A DNA stretch of 64,000 nucleotides from Saccharofermentans sp. (lineage in GTDB: Bacteria; Bacillota; Clostridia; Saccharofermentanales; Saccharofermentanaceae). The DNA lies in the NCBI GenBank assembly GCA_016292135.1, contig JAEFAZ010000003.1, positions 248,001 through 312,000 on the forward strand. Direction: 5' to 3'. The translations under genes were made by a program, and so were the position numbers. Below, piece by piece: positions 35,929 through 44,820 of this stretch; the first letter of the stretch is position 1, and every line of letters begins with the position of its first letter. The notes beneath the pieces were generated by a model. That model saw nothing but the letters and a program-made list of their open reading frames with translations, was not told where the DNA came from and ran no database searches.

Positions 35929-37476
35929 TCAGTCTTCTCCGAAGATATCGAGTCCGCCGGGTTCGCGGCCCTCAGGCTCGTCTCCGTCATCGGGTTCGGT
36001 CTGCTCAGGCAGAGGGAATGTGGGCGCGGTCTGTCCGTCATTTCCCTGTCCCTGTGAGATGCTCTTCGCATCCGTATAGTCACCGGAATCACCTATCGTG
36101 AATACGATCGTCTCCTGTTTGCCGTCTCTTACGATCACGACATCGACCTTGTCACCGACGCTGTGTGAATCTCTGACAACAATCATATCAGAAGGCGTGG
36201 ATATTTCAACACCGTCAAAGGTTAAGATCCTGTCTCCTATCTTAAGGCCCGATCTGACGCCGGGGCCGTCCACGATCATGTCCGTTACATATACGCCGGG
36301 TTCAACGCCATAATAAGATCCCTCCTCGAGGAGTGCGAGCGTCACGCCGAGGTAAGGCCTGTTGATGACCTTGCCGTAATTGATTATGGATTCTATAACG
36401 GTCTTTACCTTGTTGATGGGGATAGCAAAGCCCAGACCCTCGGACGTGCCGGTCACCATCTTCGCGTTCGTGATGCCGATAACCTCACCGTAGGAATTGA
36501 TCATGGGACCGCCCGAATTACCGTTGTTGACCGCCGCATCCGTCTGGATTACGGGGATCGTGTAACCGTCATTGTTGATCTCCCTGTCGAGAGCAGACAC
36601 GACGCCGACGGTAACTGTCCCGTCAAGAGTTCCGAGTGCGTTTCCGATGACTACAAGGAGTTCTCCGGGTTCCAGGAGATCGGAATTACCGAGTGTTACA
36701 AATGACAGCTCCTTTTCGGACTCGATCTTGATGACAGCGATATCAGTCTGGGGGTCAGTTCCTATCACCTTTGCTTCGTATGCCTTGCTGACGCCGGGGA
36801 CCTTGACCTTGATCGTCGCTTCGCCGGCCGCGGCATTATCCACGACGTGGGCGTTGGTAACGATGTAGCCGTCCTTGGTGATCACGAAGCCGGATCCCGC
36901 GGAAGTTGCAGTGTCCTTGCCCTGGACCGGCTGATATATGTCGATGGACACCGTGGAAGGCGCCACCTTCTTGACTATGTCAGTCGTTGAAAGCCTCTTG
37001 GCATCGCTGTAGTCGATCGTTGCTTCCTCGAGCGAGAACCAGGGCTCGTAGGTTTTGTCTGAAGAGACATCATCCGGTTTTTCCGTCGGCTTGCTCTCCT
37101 GACTGTCATTATCCTTGCTGCCGTTCATGTAAGTCTTGATCCCGGCAGATCCCGTATTGAGCATGTAGATATATACCGTCTGTATCGCTGAATAAGCGAC
37201 CGTGAGCACCAGAGCTGCTGCAAGTATGATTATCCACTTGCCGGATCCGCTCTTCTTTGTCTCAACGGGCTGGTAACGGGTGGATATCAGCCTGTCTTCC
37301 GTAGTGACATCCTTAACATAAACATTCTCTATCGGAGAGGAAAGGTCTTCCACGTAACCTGTCCTGCTCTCTTCTTCATCTGATCCCTTAACTTCCGCTG
37401 CGGTCTCTTCCGCCGCATCAGGCAGGATATCTTTTGTCTCCATATCCTCCGGCATGTTCATATTCTCCTCTTCCAT
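35929..37476 (-). CDS. HtrA/DegP-like membrane-anchored serine protease with PDZ domain
   Basis: The 515 residues comprise an acidic cytoplasmic N-terminus of about 90 residues, one TM helix near 95-117, a trypsin-like domain with His210 (NAHVVDN), Asp245 (TDIAVI) and Ser321 (GNSGGPM), a PDZ domain (VTDMIVDGPGVRSGLKIGDR) near 390-470, and a Glu/Pro/Asp-rich tail. It probably degrades or refolds misfolded exported proteins. Its position tail-to-tail with the SurA-like foldase gene suggests a shared quality-control task. Confidence 0.93.
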   Translation of the reverse strand: MEEENMNMPEDMETKDILPDAAEETAAEVKGSDEEESRTGYVEDLSSPIENVYVKDVTTEDRLISTRYQPVETKKSGSGKWIIILAAALVLTVAYSAIQTVYIYMLNTGSAGIKTYMNGSKDNDSQESKPTEKPDDVSSDKTYEPWFSLEEATIDYSDAKRLSTTDIVKKVAPSTVSIDIYQPVQGKDTATSAGSGFVITKDGYIVTNAHVVDNAAAGEATIKVKVPGVSKAYEAKVIGTDPQTDIAVIKIESEKELSFVTLGNSDLLEPGELLVVIGNALGTLDGTVTVGVVSALDREINNDGYTIPVIQTDAAVNNGNSGGPMINSYGEVIGITNAKMVTGTSEGLGFAIPINKVKTVIESIINYGKVINRPYLGVTLALLEEGSYYGVEPGVYVTDMIVDGPGVRSGLKIGDRILTFDGVEISTPSDMIVVRDSHSVGDKVDVVIVRDGKQETIVFTIGDSGDYTDAKSISQGQGNDGQTAPTFPLPEQTEPDDGDEPEGREPGGLDIFGED

Positions 37477-37524
37477 TTGTCTTTCCGCCTTTCGCTATAC
37501 GTTCTTCATCTTTCCCTTTTGCTA

Positions 37525-37546
37525 ATTATAGGCGATTTTTGCCTAA
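37525..37546 (-). promoter_or_regulatory. htrA promoter region with inverted repeat in the spacer
   Basis: A TATAAT (37525-37530 read on the minus strand) lies about 50 nt upstream of the HtrA start. TAGGC-N7-GCCTA immediately overlaps its upstream side (37530-37546), where a repressor could sit. No good -35 is seen at 17 bp. Confidence 0.35.
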
Positions 37547-37553
37547 ATAAAAG

Positions 37554-38189
37554 TCAAAAAAGCGTCAAATGCTCCTTGACCAGTTCTTCGGTCCCCGACA
37601 GTGAAACAATCGCTCTTCCCGAAGTTATGTCTGTTGCAAAGCTCCTGAACCTGTCTTCGGCGCTCTCTTCAGTAAGGATATCTATCTCCACCTTGTTGCC
37701 GAACCTGGATCCTTTCACTCCGTAATCTCTTTTGCCGCACTCGAAAAGGAACTTATCGTAGTCCGGGTAATCGATCGTGACAGTAAATATCTTTCCCGGC
37801 ACGACTTCCACGGGGTCAGCGTCAGCCAGGGCCGCGACACCGGCTTCCGTATAGGCTCTGACGAGTCCGCCCTTGCCTAAGAGGATACCTCCGAAATATC
37901 TGGTCACGACCAGGGCGCAGTCAGTAAGGCCCTTGCTCTGTATTATGTTGAGCAGGGGCATGCCGGCCGTGCCCGAGGGCTCTCCGTCGTCGCTGTACTT
38001 GCTCATGTTGACAGTGCCCGTAAGGACCCAGGCATAGCAGCTGTGTCTCGCATCGGGATATAAAGCCCTCTGCCCGGCAATAAATGAGGATGCGTCCTCG
38101 GGACTCGATATCCTTCCGGCGCATCCGATAAATACAGATTGCTTGATCTCGATCTTGGAATTGCCGCATCCGGCGAGAGTCAATGCCAC
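37554..38189 (-). CDS. YigZ/IMPACT family protein
   Basis: A 211-residue YigZ-type protein (UPF0029 N-terminal domain). It has KQSVFIGCA near residue 20, DARHSCYAWVL, the signature DDGEPSGTAGMPLL and TRYFGGILLGKGGLVRAYTEA, then a small ferredoxin-like C-terminal domain. The family is linked to translation control in eukaryotes (IMPACT) but has no agreed bacterial role. The GTG start at 38189 directly follows the TAA of the Nudix-like gene, so the two are coupled. The N-terminal LTLAGC resembles a lipobox but there is no positive charge before it. Confidence 0.9.
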   Translation of the reverse strand: MALTLAGCGNSKIEIKQSVFIGCAGRISSPEDASSFIAGQRALYPDARHSCYAWVLTGTVNMSKYSDDGEPSGTAGMPLLNIIQSKGLTDCALVVTRYFGGILLGKGGLVRAYTEAGVAALADADPVEVVPGKIFTVTIDYPDYDKFLFECGKRDYGVKGSRFGNKVEIDILTEESAEDRFRSFATDITSGRAIVSLSGTEELVKEHLTLF

Positions 38190-38603
38190 TTAGCCCAACT
38201 CCCTCATCTTCTGGAATGCGACCATGAGAAGCGACTTGTCCTGTCCGTAAGTTACACTGTCCATGGCAACTTCGACGGGAACAAAAGAACTTTCGAGTAT
38301 GCCTTCTTCCACGTTGGGTACGCAGTCTTCTGTCTTGGCCGACATTACAAACCATGAGATGTTGTTATGGACGGGCTTGCCTCTCGTAGCCGAGTAGAAT
38401 TCGTAGCTTGTCTTGCCGCAGGGTGCAACGACATCCGCATCGATGCCGGTCTCGATAAAGACACGTGACTTGGCAACATCGACCAGTCTGTCACCGGTCT
38501 TGCAGACGCCCTTCGGGAAACTCCACTCGTGCTTGTCATTGCGGATCAGGAGCACTTTGTCTCCGCAGAAGACCAATCCTCCGGCGCAATTACGAACTAT
38601 CAT
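38190..38603 (-). CDS. Nudix-fold protein with degenerate Nudix box
   Basis: The 137-residue product has a Nudix fold: GGLVFCGDKVLLIRND, WSFPKGVCKTGDR, FIETGIDADV and a late NNISWFVM strand. The Nudix box departs from consensus: the GX5E glutamate is Asp and the REUXEEXGU part reads SRVFIETGI, losing two of three metal-binding Glu. It may have lost pyrophosphatase activity and kept binding. I use the ATG at 38603 (GGGGGTG upstream) in place of the longer frame to 38645. A TTCATA/TAAAAT pair with 17-bp spacing and TG extension (38636-38664, minus strand) is a likely promoter. Confidence 0.8.
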   Translation of the reverse strand: MIVRNCAGGLVFCGDKVLLIRNDKHEWSFPKGVCKTGDRLVDVAKSRVFIETGIDADVVAPCGKTSYEFYSATRGKPVHNNISWFVMSAKTEDCVPNVEEGILESSFVPVEVAMDSVTYGQDKSLLMVAFQKMRELG

Positions 38604-38686
38604 GATCCGCACCCCCTTCGTGATTTCATATAAAGATTTTAACACAGGCGCACGATAATATGAATTATTCCATGAAACTTTGCTTT

Positions 38687-38715
38687 TTGCTTTTTATTAC
38701 TTATGCTTATATAAT
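38687..38715 (+). promoter_or_regulatory. Promoter abutting the start codon of the glycoside hydrolase gene
   Basis: TTGCTT (38687-38692) and TATAAT (38710-38715) with 17-bp spacing. The ATG is at 38723, so transcription would start at or next to it; there is no ribosome-binding site between. Confidence 0.6.
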
Positions 38716-38722
38716 CTATAGC

Positions 38723-40195
38723 ATGAGTTACAACAATTACGGCAATTACAACTATCATCAGGGACAAGGATACGGTCAGAACGCATATCCCGACGCCTAC
38801 CGGAACAACTCCGGCGGCTACAGGAACAGTCCCCCGCAAAGGCCTCAGAACAGACCTCAGAACAGGCAGCCTGACAGGCGCCGCTCGGCCCAGTCAGAGA
38901 AATACAGGCGCGCGGGCTTAAAGCGCAATGCGCTTATGGCCGCTCTTGCGCTCTTCTTCATCGCAGAGGTGATCGTGATCGCCCTTCTCGCGAATTCCCT
39001 TTCGAAGAAGCCTGCCAAGAGCACCGAGACCAGCGCAACGTCCGCTACTTCCGAGACCACCGTCCCCACCACTACCACGACCGAGACGACTCCCCGGATC
39101 ACCATCAGCGAAAAGCTCCCCGCAAGTTCCCTCGCGGACAGCTACTGGGGTCCCCTTCCCGTATGCGAAGCACCCAAGCAGTACAAGCACTTCGAGGTCA
39201 AAGGCCTTTATACAAGGGCGGCAGTCAATCTCGACAAGTGCATATCGATAGCCAACAATTCAGAACTTAACACTTTCGTCGTAGATCTTAAGGAATCCGA
39301 AGGCATCTACTACCAGACAACAAACGAGACTGCGATCTCGGTAGGATACAACCTCAAGGCCTACGATCTCAATGCAGTCGTAAAGAAATGCCATGACGCC
39401 GGAATATACGTAATCGGAAGGATCGTCTGCTTCAAGGATCCCGCATATGTCAGCAAGTTCCCCGACAGGGCCATCTGTGACAGCGCAGGCAACCCGCTCA
39501 AGTTCAAGAACGAGGGCAAGGAGGCTTTCGCGAGCCCCTACGACAAGAGGAACTGGGATTACTATATAAGCCTCGCGGAAGAAGCGATAAGCTTCGGAGT
39601 CGATGAGATCCAGTTCGACTATGTAAGATTCCCGACCGGAGGATCCACCAGCGGTGAGAAGCCCTACTACGGCCAGGAAGGCACGGTCCCTTCCAAGGCT
39701 GAAGCCATCAACAGGTTCCTGCAGACCGCAAGGATCAGGCTTCAGGACACCTACGGGATCCCGGTAACGGCCGACATCTTCGGCATCGCCGTTACCAGTA
39801 CCCTCGACGGGGAGATCCTCGGCCAGGATTGGGCAACATTGGGCTTTACGGGCATAGACTCCCTCTGCCCCATGATCTACCCTTCGCATTACGCCCTCGG
39901 CACGATCTTAAACGGCGTCAAGTTCGAAAAGCCTGACAAGAACCCTTACGATGTCATGTATAACGCCCTGAAGCTTTCATCCAAAGTCCACACGCAGCCG
40001 GGTTACTCCACGGTAAGGCCTTACGTACAGGCATTCACGGCAAGCTACATCGGCGAGGGCAACTACATGAAATATGATTACGATGCCATCAACAGGCAGA
40101 TCAAGGCCATACAGGATAACAACATGACTGAATTCATCCTCTGGAATGCTTCCGGCAACTATGTTGAAGGAAAATACGGGGGCAACCAGGGCTGA
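38723..40195 (+). CDS. Membrane-anchored putative glycoside hydrolase (DUF4015-like)
   Basis: I start this at MSYNNYGNYNYHQG (490 residues). The N-terminal 70 residues are Asn/Gly/Tyr/Gln/Arg-rich and cytoplasmic, followed by one TM helix (MAALALFFIAEVIVIALLA), a Ser/Thr-rich linker and an exported TIM-barrel-like domain. Motifs such as FVVDLKESEGIYY, GIYVIGRIVCFKDP, EIQFDYVRFPTGG and VTADIFGIAV match the DUF4015 (putative glycoside hydrolase) family, with the Asp after EIQF as a probable catalytic acid. The target is probably cell-surface or environmental glycan. The frame is open upstream to 38660, but that part has no ribosome-binding site and overlaps the promoter. Confidence 0.82.
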   Translation: MSYNNYGNYNYHQGQGYGQNAYPDAYRNNSGGYRNSPPQRPQNRPQNRQPDRRRSAQSEKYRRAGLKRNALMAALALFFIAEVIVIALLANSLSKKPAKSTETSATSATSETTVPTTTTTETTPRITISEKLPASSLADSYWGPLPVCEAPKQYKHFEVKGLYTRAAVNLDKCISIANNSELNTFVVDLKESEGIYYQTTNETAISVGYNLKAYDLNAVVKKCHDAGIYVIGRIVCFKDPAYVSKFPDRAICDSAGNPLKFKNEGKEAFASPYDKRNWDYYISLAEEAISFGVDEIQFDYVRFPTGGSTSGEKPYYGQEGTVPSKAEAINRFLQTARIRLQDTYGIPVTADIFGIAVTSTLDGEILGQDWATLGFTGIDSLCPMIYPSHYALGTILNGVKFEKPDKNPYDVMYNALKLSSKVHTQPGYSTVRPYVQAFTASYIGEGNYMKYDYDAINRQIKAIQDNNMTEFILWNASGNYVEGKYGGNQG

Positions 40196-40253
40196 TATAG
40201 TGATACAATTAACAAAGCTTTAAAACAAGATATCTTTCTCGGAGGTATAGATA

Positions 40254-41531
40254 ATGCTCGACATAAAGTTTCTTCGCACGGATCCCGACATCGTCAAGGA
40301 GAACATAAAGAAGAAGTTCCAGGACGAAAAGCTCCCCTTGGTGGACGAAGTCATCGAACTGGATAAGGAATTCCGCGAGGCCAAGACCCGCGCTGAGTTC
40401 CTGCGTTCCCAGCGCAACAAGATATCCAAGCAGATCGGTTTCTTCATGGCCCAGGGTCAGAAGGACGAGGCCGAGAACGCAAAGGCTGAAGTTGCATCCA
40501 TGGCGAAGGAACTTGAGGACCTCTCCGTAAAGGAAACAGAGCTCGAAGAGAAGATCCGCAAGATCATGCTCGTCATCCCCAACATCATCGACCCTTCGGT
40601 CCCCGTAGGCAAGGATGACAGCGAGAACGTAGAGATCGAGCGTTTCGGCGAGCCCGTCGTACCCGATTTCGAGATCCCCTACCATGTCGACATCATGGAG
40701 AAGCTCAACGGCATCGAACTTGATCCCGCAAGAGACACATCCGGCAACGGCTTCTACTACCTGAAGGGTGACATCGCAAGACTTCACTCCGCCTGCCTGT
40801 CTTATGCAAGGGACTTCATGATAGACAGGGGCTTCACATACTATATCCCTCCCTACATGATCAGGTCTTCCGTCGTAGACGGCGTCATGAGCTTCGCCGA
40901 GATGGAGAACATGATGTACAAGATCGAGGGCGAGGATCTCTACCTTATCGGAACCTCCGAGCATTCCATGATAGGCAAGTTCATCGATACCATGATCGAC
41001 GAGAAGGACCTGCCCCAGACATTGACATCCTATTCCCCCTGCTTCCGTAAGGAAGTCGGTGCACACGGCATCGAGGAGCGCGGCGTTTACCGTATCCACC
41101 AGTTCGAGAAGCAGGAGATGATCGTAGTCTGCCGTCCCGAGGAATCCCCCATGTGGTACGACAAGCTCTGGCAGAACACCGTTGATTACTTCCGTTCACT
41201 CGATATCCCCGTAAGGACACTGGAGTGCTGCTCCGGCGACCTCGCTGACCTCAAGGTCAAGTCCTGTGACGTCGAGGCATGGTCTCCCAGACAGAAGAAG
41301 TATTTCGAAGTCGGCTCCTGCTCCAACCTGGGTGATGCCCAGGCAAGGCGTCTTAAGATCCGCATCAAGGGCGAGAACGGCAACTATCTTGCACATACTC
41401 TCAACAACACCTGCGTGGCTCCGCCGAGAATGCTGATCGCCTTCCTCGAGAACAATCTCAACGAGGACGGTTCCGTCAGGATCCCGGAGGCCTTAAGGCC
41501 TTATATGGGCGGCAAAGATAAGATCGGCTGA
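40254..41531 (+). CDS. serS: Seryl-tRNA synthetase
   Basis: A 425-residue class II synthetase that charges tRNA-Ser. The N-terminus MLDIKFLRTDPDIVKENI and the long antiparallel coiled coil to about residue 105 are typical of SerRS. Motif 2 SPCFRKEVGAHG...GVYRIHQFEKQE, the serine-site LYLIGTSEHSM (family TSE) and motif 3 LNNTCVAPPRMLIAFLEN are all present. CGGAGGT precedes the ATG. Only 58 nt separate it from the upstream gene, with no T-box leader. The next gene follows in the same direction without a terminator. Confidence 0.97.
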   Translation: MLDIKFLRTDPDIVKENIKKKFQDEKLPLVDEVIELDKEFREAKTRAEFLRSQRNKISKQIGFFMAQGQKDEAENAKAEVASMAKELEDLSVKETELEEKIRKIMLVIPNIIDPSVPVGKDDSENVEIERFGEPVVPDFEIPYHVDIMEKLNGIELDPARDTSGNGFYYLKGDIARLHSACLSYARDFMIDRGFTYYIPPYMIRSSVVDGVMSFAEMENMMYKIEGEDLYLIGTSEHSMIGKFIDTMIDEKDLPQTLTSYSPCFRKEVGAHGIEERGVYRIHQFEKQEMIVVCRPEESPMWYDKLWQNTVDYFRSLDIPVRTLECCSGDLADLKVKSCDVEAWSPRQKKYFEVGSCSNLGDAQARRLKIRIKGENGNYLAHTLNNTCVAPPRMLIAFLENNLNEDGSVRIPEALRPYMGGKDKIG

Positions 41532-41557
41532 TATAAGCCTGATTCTTTTCGCTTTCG

Positions 41558-43222
41558 ATGCCACAGGAAAGGAACAACATCTTCACATCCCTTTACAGGA
41601 GTTTCAATGGTCTTAACAGAAAGACCCTGTCTGTTGTTGTCCTGATCTTATTCTGCATCTTGACGGTCCTGGGGCTCATCATCCATGAGCCTACTTTTGA
41701 CGAGACCAAAGCCTGGCTCATAGCAAGGGACGCTCCCGTTAAGGACCTTTTTTTCCTGATCCCCCACTACGAAGGACATCCTCCCTTCTGGCATCTGCTC
41801 CTGGCAGTTCCTGCCAAAGCGGGTATCCCTTTTGAGGCAGGGCTTAAAACCGTCCAGTTCATCTCCTCGATGCTGCTCATATCAGTTTTCCTCTTCCTTA
41901 CGCCATTTAACAACACGGTAAGGACTGTTATCCCTTTTACCTATTTCTTCCTTGTCAGATATAACATCTACAGCAGGCCCTACGCGCTCCTTTGCGCCTC
42001 CATGCTGCTCGCTTCTTACTTCTACGGCAGGCGCAGGGAAAAGCCCCTGCAGTTCATCCTGATCCTTGCCCTGATCTGTCTTTGGTCTCTTTACGGCATC
42101 GCGATCGCGGGAGGCTTTGCCCTGGCATGGATCATCGAGATAATGACCGGGCTTATAAAGGAAAAGAAGAGTGCCGCCGCTTTCTTTCTTGAGGATAAAA
42201 AGAGGACGGCGGGATTCATCCTCCTTCTTCTCTTTGCATGCTTCCTTCTCTTCCTCATGAATCCCTACAAGGATAATTTCATCTTCGAAAACAACGCGCT
42301 GCCCCCGGAAACATACATCTACCGTTTTGTGCTCTTTATCCTGTCAGCGCCTTCTGAATGCATGTTCACATCCTTTTTCGGAGATGAGTTCTTCTATTCA
42401 CAGCAGCCGACCTTGGCCGGGCTGGCCGTATGCTATACCGTCTCGTCCGTATTCTATTTCCTTCTGATCGCAAGAACATCCGACAAGAAGAAGCTTTTGT
42501 GGTTTTTCCTGCCCTATGTCCTTTATTCCGTGATATCGACCGTTTACACTTCGACACATCACTTCGGCATAATCATCTTCCTTTTGCTCTTCTATTTCGC
42601 CGTCACGGGCGGAGCTGACAAAAAGGAAAAGAGAGGCAGAGGACAGCTTGCAGTTAAAGCCGTCTCGGCAGCGGCTGCCGTCATATTCGTCTTTACGGGG
42701 CTTTACTGGTCCCTGTCCTCATTCCTGACCGAAAGCCTCTTCAAGACTTCATTCGGCGGTGAATTAAGCAGCTGGATCGTATCCTGCGGCATCGATTCAT
42801 CAGACATACATTCGGCCTGGCATATCGACGGCGCAAAGGAAGGGTCCGTAAAGGGGATCTATCCTGCGTACGGGACTGAGATATTTATCCCGGCAGCCCC
42901 TTACTTTAAGGGCAATATAATGTCAAATTCACTGCGGGAGGAAACTTTCACCGTGGGAGGCGGATATTCGGAGGAGGAGATAAATGCGGCAGCAGACCGT
43001 CTTAAGGGCATGGATCCTCCGGAATTCATTTTCTCCTCGAGTTCTTCCAACGCCGAGGACTATATCAGCTATGCGGGATTCGGATCTGAATATGTTCCCG
43101 TCTATAAGGTAAACGAGTCTCTGATATTCAAGAACGAAGTCACTCATTACTTAGGCGGCATCATCTGCTGCCGCAGGGACCTGCTCGATAAGTACGGTCT
43201 TGAAGAGATCCCGTATATGTAA
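41558..43222 (+). CDS. GT-C-like polytopic membrane protein
   Basis: A 554-residue protein with about ten hydrophobic segments. The first exported loop has HEPTFDETKAWLIARDAP and PHYEGHPPFWHLLL, the Asp-Glu and His pattern of GT-C glycosyltransferases using polyprenyl-phosphate sugars. The C-terminal 130 residues form an exported domain. No ribosome-binding site precedes the ATG, which lies 26 nt after serS. Exact reaction unknown; a surface glycosylation role is inferred. Confidence 0.72.
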   Translation: MPQERNNIFTSLYRSFNGLNRKTLSVVVLILFCILTVLGLIIHEPTFDETKAWLIARDAPVKDLFFLIPHYEGHPPFWHLLLAVPAKAGIPFEAGLKTVQFISSMLLISVFLFLTPFNNTVRTVIPFTYFFLVRYNIYSRPYALLCASMLLASYFYGRRREKPLQFILILALICLWSLYGIAIAGGFALAWIIEIMTGLIKEKKSAAAFFLEDKKRTAGFILLLLFACFLLFLMNPYKDNFIFENNALPPETYIYRFVLFILSAPSECMFTSFFGDEFFYSQQPTLAGLAVCYTVSSVFYFLLIARTSDKKKLLWFFLPYVLYSVISTVYTSTHHFGIIIFLLLFYFAVTGGADKKEKRGRGQLAVKAVSAAAAVIFVFTGLYWSLSSFLTESLFKTSFGGELSSWIVSCGIDSSDIHSAWHIDGAKEGSVKGIYPAYGTEIFIPAAPYFKGNIMSNSLREETFTVGGGYSEEEINAAADRLKGMDPPEFIFSSSSSNAEDYISYAGFGSEYVPVYKVNESLIFKNEVTHYLGGIICCRRDLLDKYGLEEIPYM

Positions 43223-43228
43223 AACAAA

Positions 43229-43250
43229 AAGCTCCGCCTGAGCGGAGCTT
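43229..43250 (-). terminator. Terminator of rpmB
   Basis: AAGCTCCGC / GCGGAGCTT stem with a CTGA-type loop, followed on the minus strand by TTTTTGTTTT; it lies 23 nt after the rpmB stop. Confidence 0.85.
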
Positions 43251-43272
43251 CATTCAGTCAAATCAAAGAATC

Positions 43273-43470
43273 TTATGCTCTCTTAACTTTGCCGGAACGA
43301 AGGCAACGAGTGCAAACATTCATCGTCTTGGGGGTGCCTTCTACAACAACCTTGACCCTGTGGACATTGGGCTGCTGCTGTGTGAGTGCACGACGTGATA
43401 TCTGCGAACGCGTAATTCTGATCTTCCTGCCGAAGAACATGTCTTTGGAACAAACATCACACTTAGCCAT
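43273..43470 (-). CDS. rpmB: 50S ribosomal protein L28
   Basis: A 65-residue L28 with the sequence landmarks MAKCDVC, RAL-TQQQPNVHRVKV and CTRCLRSGKV. It is the zinc-binding form, with CDVC and CTRC pairs. GGAGGTG lies 5-8 nt before the ATG. The gene is alone, with its own terminator. No other ribosomal protein gene is nearby. Confidence 0.97.
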   Translation of the reverse strand: MAKCDVCSKDMFFGRKIRITRSQISRRALTQQQPNVHRVKVVVEGTPKTMNVCTRCLRSGKVKRA

Positions 43471-43543
43471 GTTAACACCTCCTGTTTAATCTTTAGCGCT
43501 AAAAGATAATATCACACAAGATCGAATGATGCAACCTCAAAAA

Positions 43544-44797
43544 TCAGTCTTCTGTATCAAAAATCCTTCTTATTGTGATAATTTGGTCAAAAATCTCGTT
43601 ATCTGCCTCAAAAGTCCTTAATCTGACGGTGGTCTGGGCCGTTGAGATCATGAGGAAAGAGCCTTTATCCGTACATACGCCCATCGAATCTATCGTGCGG
43701 TTTCCCTCTGGGGAATTGGGTGCCCGGAAGAATACGATGTCACCTTTCCTGATGCAGTCAAGATCGATGTTGCCGCTTACGGCGTCGTACTCGATCGCGA
43801 CTTCCTCACCTACGGCAGCCTGGTCTTCCATGGTCCTGGGCATCTTGACGCCGTTGATCTCGGATGCGACATAGACTGCTCCGTTGACGGATATGCCGTT
43901 CATGGTGAGTCCGTTTTCGAGATAGGTCGCGTTGACGAAGAGCAGGAGCGATCCGACGAAATATCTTGAAGGAACCTTTCCGACCTCGCCTCTCGGATCC
44001 GTCTCGATAACTCCCGATGAGCCTATCCAGCCGGTGTCACCGCCGGGGAGATAGACCCTGTAAACGCCTTCCCTCTTTACGTCTGCATAAAGGACCGTGT
44101 TCATCATGACCTTGCACATCAAGGTGCCGTTGGATGCGTGGGTCATTATGTTTTTCGAAAGGTCGGATACGACGAGCTTATATTCATGCAGGTCGGGCTC
44201 CACGGAAGACATATCCGCTATGACCGAATCCGCCTTGATGTATCCCTGGATCCCGTCAGAAGTCTCTATCTTTATAAATCCGTTGACCTCACTGCCGGTT
44301 ACCTTTACGGGCTCGTTATAGAGGACCTCGGAGATCCTCTGCGACGTGATATCGGCATCCTTCATGATATTGACGCTGGACTTGGTTATTACGCGGTAGG
44401 ACGGGTCCTTGAACTCGTAATTGATGACGGGTTCCTCGAAAAGCTCACCGATATTGGTTCCCCTGAACAGGCCGGGGAGCACGTTCGGCAGGATGAAGAA
44501 GATCCCTGCGAAGAGGATGATGAAGACCGTTACCGCGACGGCCAGAGTCATAAGGGTGCGTCTCTTGCGGCGCCTTAAGCTGGACTCGTTGTCGGTAAGG
44601 CCCCAGCTTTCCCACATATCCTCGGTCGAACCGTATTCCTCGCCCGTGGACGGGTCAGAATCGGCAAGGAAAGGGAGCCTGACCTGGCGCTCGATGAATC
44701 TTACGCCCAGATCGTCCTTCCTGCCGCTGTCGAAAGGCTTCTTTTCTGTGAAAGGCGAACTTTTGCCGCCTGTTATCTCTTTATCCCTTTTTTTCAT
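43544..44797 (-). CDS. Membrane-anchored SH3b protein with pseudo-NlpC/P60 domain
   Basis: The 417-residue protein has an acidic/basic cytoplasmic tail of 80 residues, one TM helix (about 82-105), two SH3b-like domains (VNIMKDADITSQRISEV and GYIKADSV; NIMTHASNGT...VYLPGGDTGWIG) and a C-terminal region with the outline of NlpC/P60: GVKMPRTMEDQAAVG and IRKGDIVFFRAP. The catalytic DCSG is replaced by SVNG near residue 302 and the catalytic His position reads DSMGVC, so the hydrolase is probably dead. It may bind peptidoglycan or regulate a partner. It lies 23 nt after the DnaC-like gene. Confidence 0.75.
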   Translation of the reverse strand: MKKRDKEITGGKSSPFTEKKPFDSGRKDDLGVRFIERQVRLPFLADSDPSTGEEYGSTEDMWESWGLTDNESSLRRRKRRTLMTLAVAVTVFIILFAGIFFILPNVLPGLFRGTNIGELFEEPVINYEFKDPSYRVITKSSVNIMKDADITSQRISEVLYNEPVKVTGSEVNGFIKIETSDGIQGYIKADSVIADMSSVEPDLHEYKLVVSDLSKNIMTHASNGTLMCKVMMNTVLYADVKREGVYRVYLPGGDTGWIGSSGVIETDPRGEVGKVPSRYFVGSLLLFVNATYLENGLTMNGISVNGAVYVASEINGVKMPRTMEDQAAVGEEVAIEYDAVSGNIDLDCIRKGDIVFFRAPNSPEGNRTIDSMGVCTDKGSFLMISTAQTTVRLRTFEADNEIFDQIITIRRIFDTED

Positions 44798-44820
44798 TAT
44801 CTACAGGATCTTCCTGAACT

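Noticed and set aside
38130..38189. Lipoprotein signal in YigZ (LTLAGC)
   Set aside because: No positively charged start, too short a hydrophobic segment, and the family is cytoplasmic.
38660..38722. Extension of the glycoside hydrolase gene upstream by 21 codons
   Set aside because: No ribosome-binding site, overlap with a good promoter, and sequence unlike coding DNA. It was tempting because it reads like a signal peptide, but a real TM helix follows downstream.
40196..40253. T-box or other leader in front of serS
   Set aside because: Only 58 nt lie between the genes, without T-box elements.
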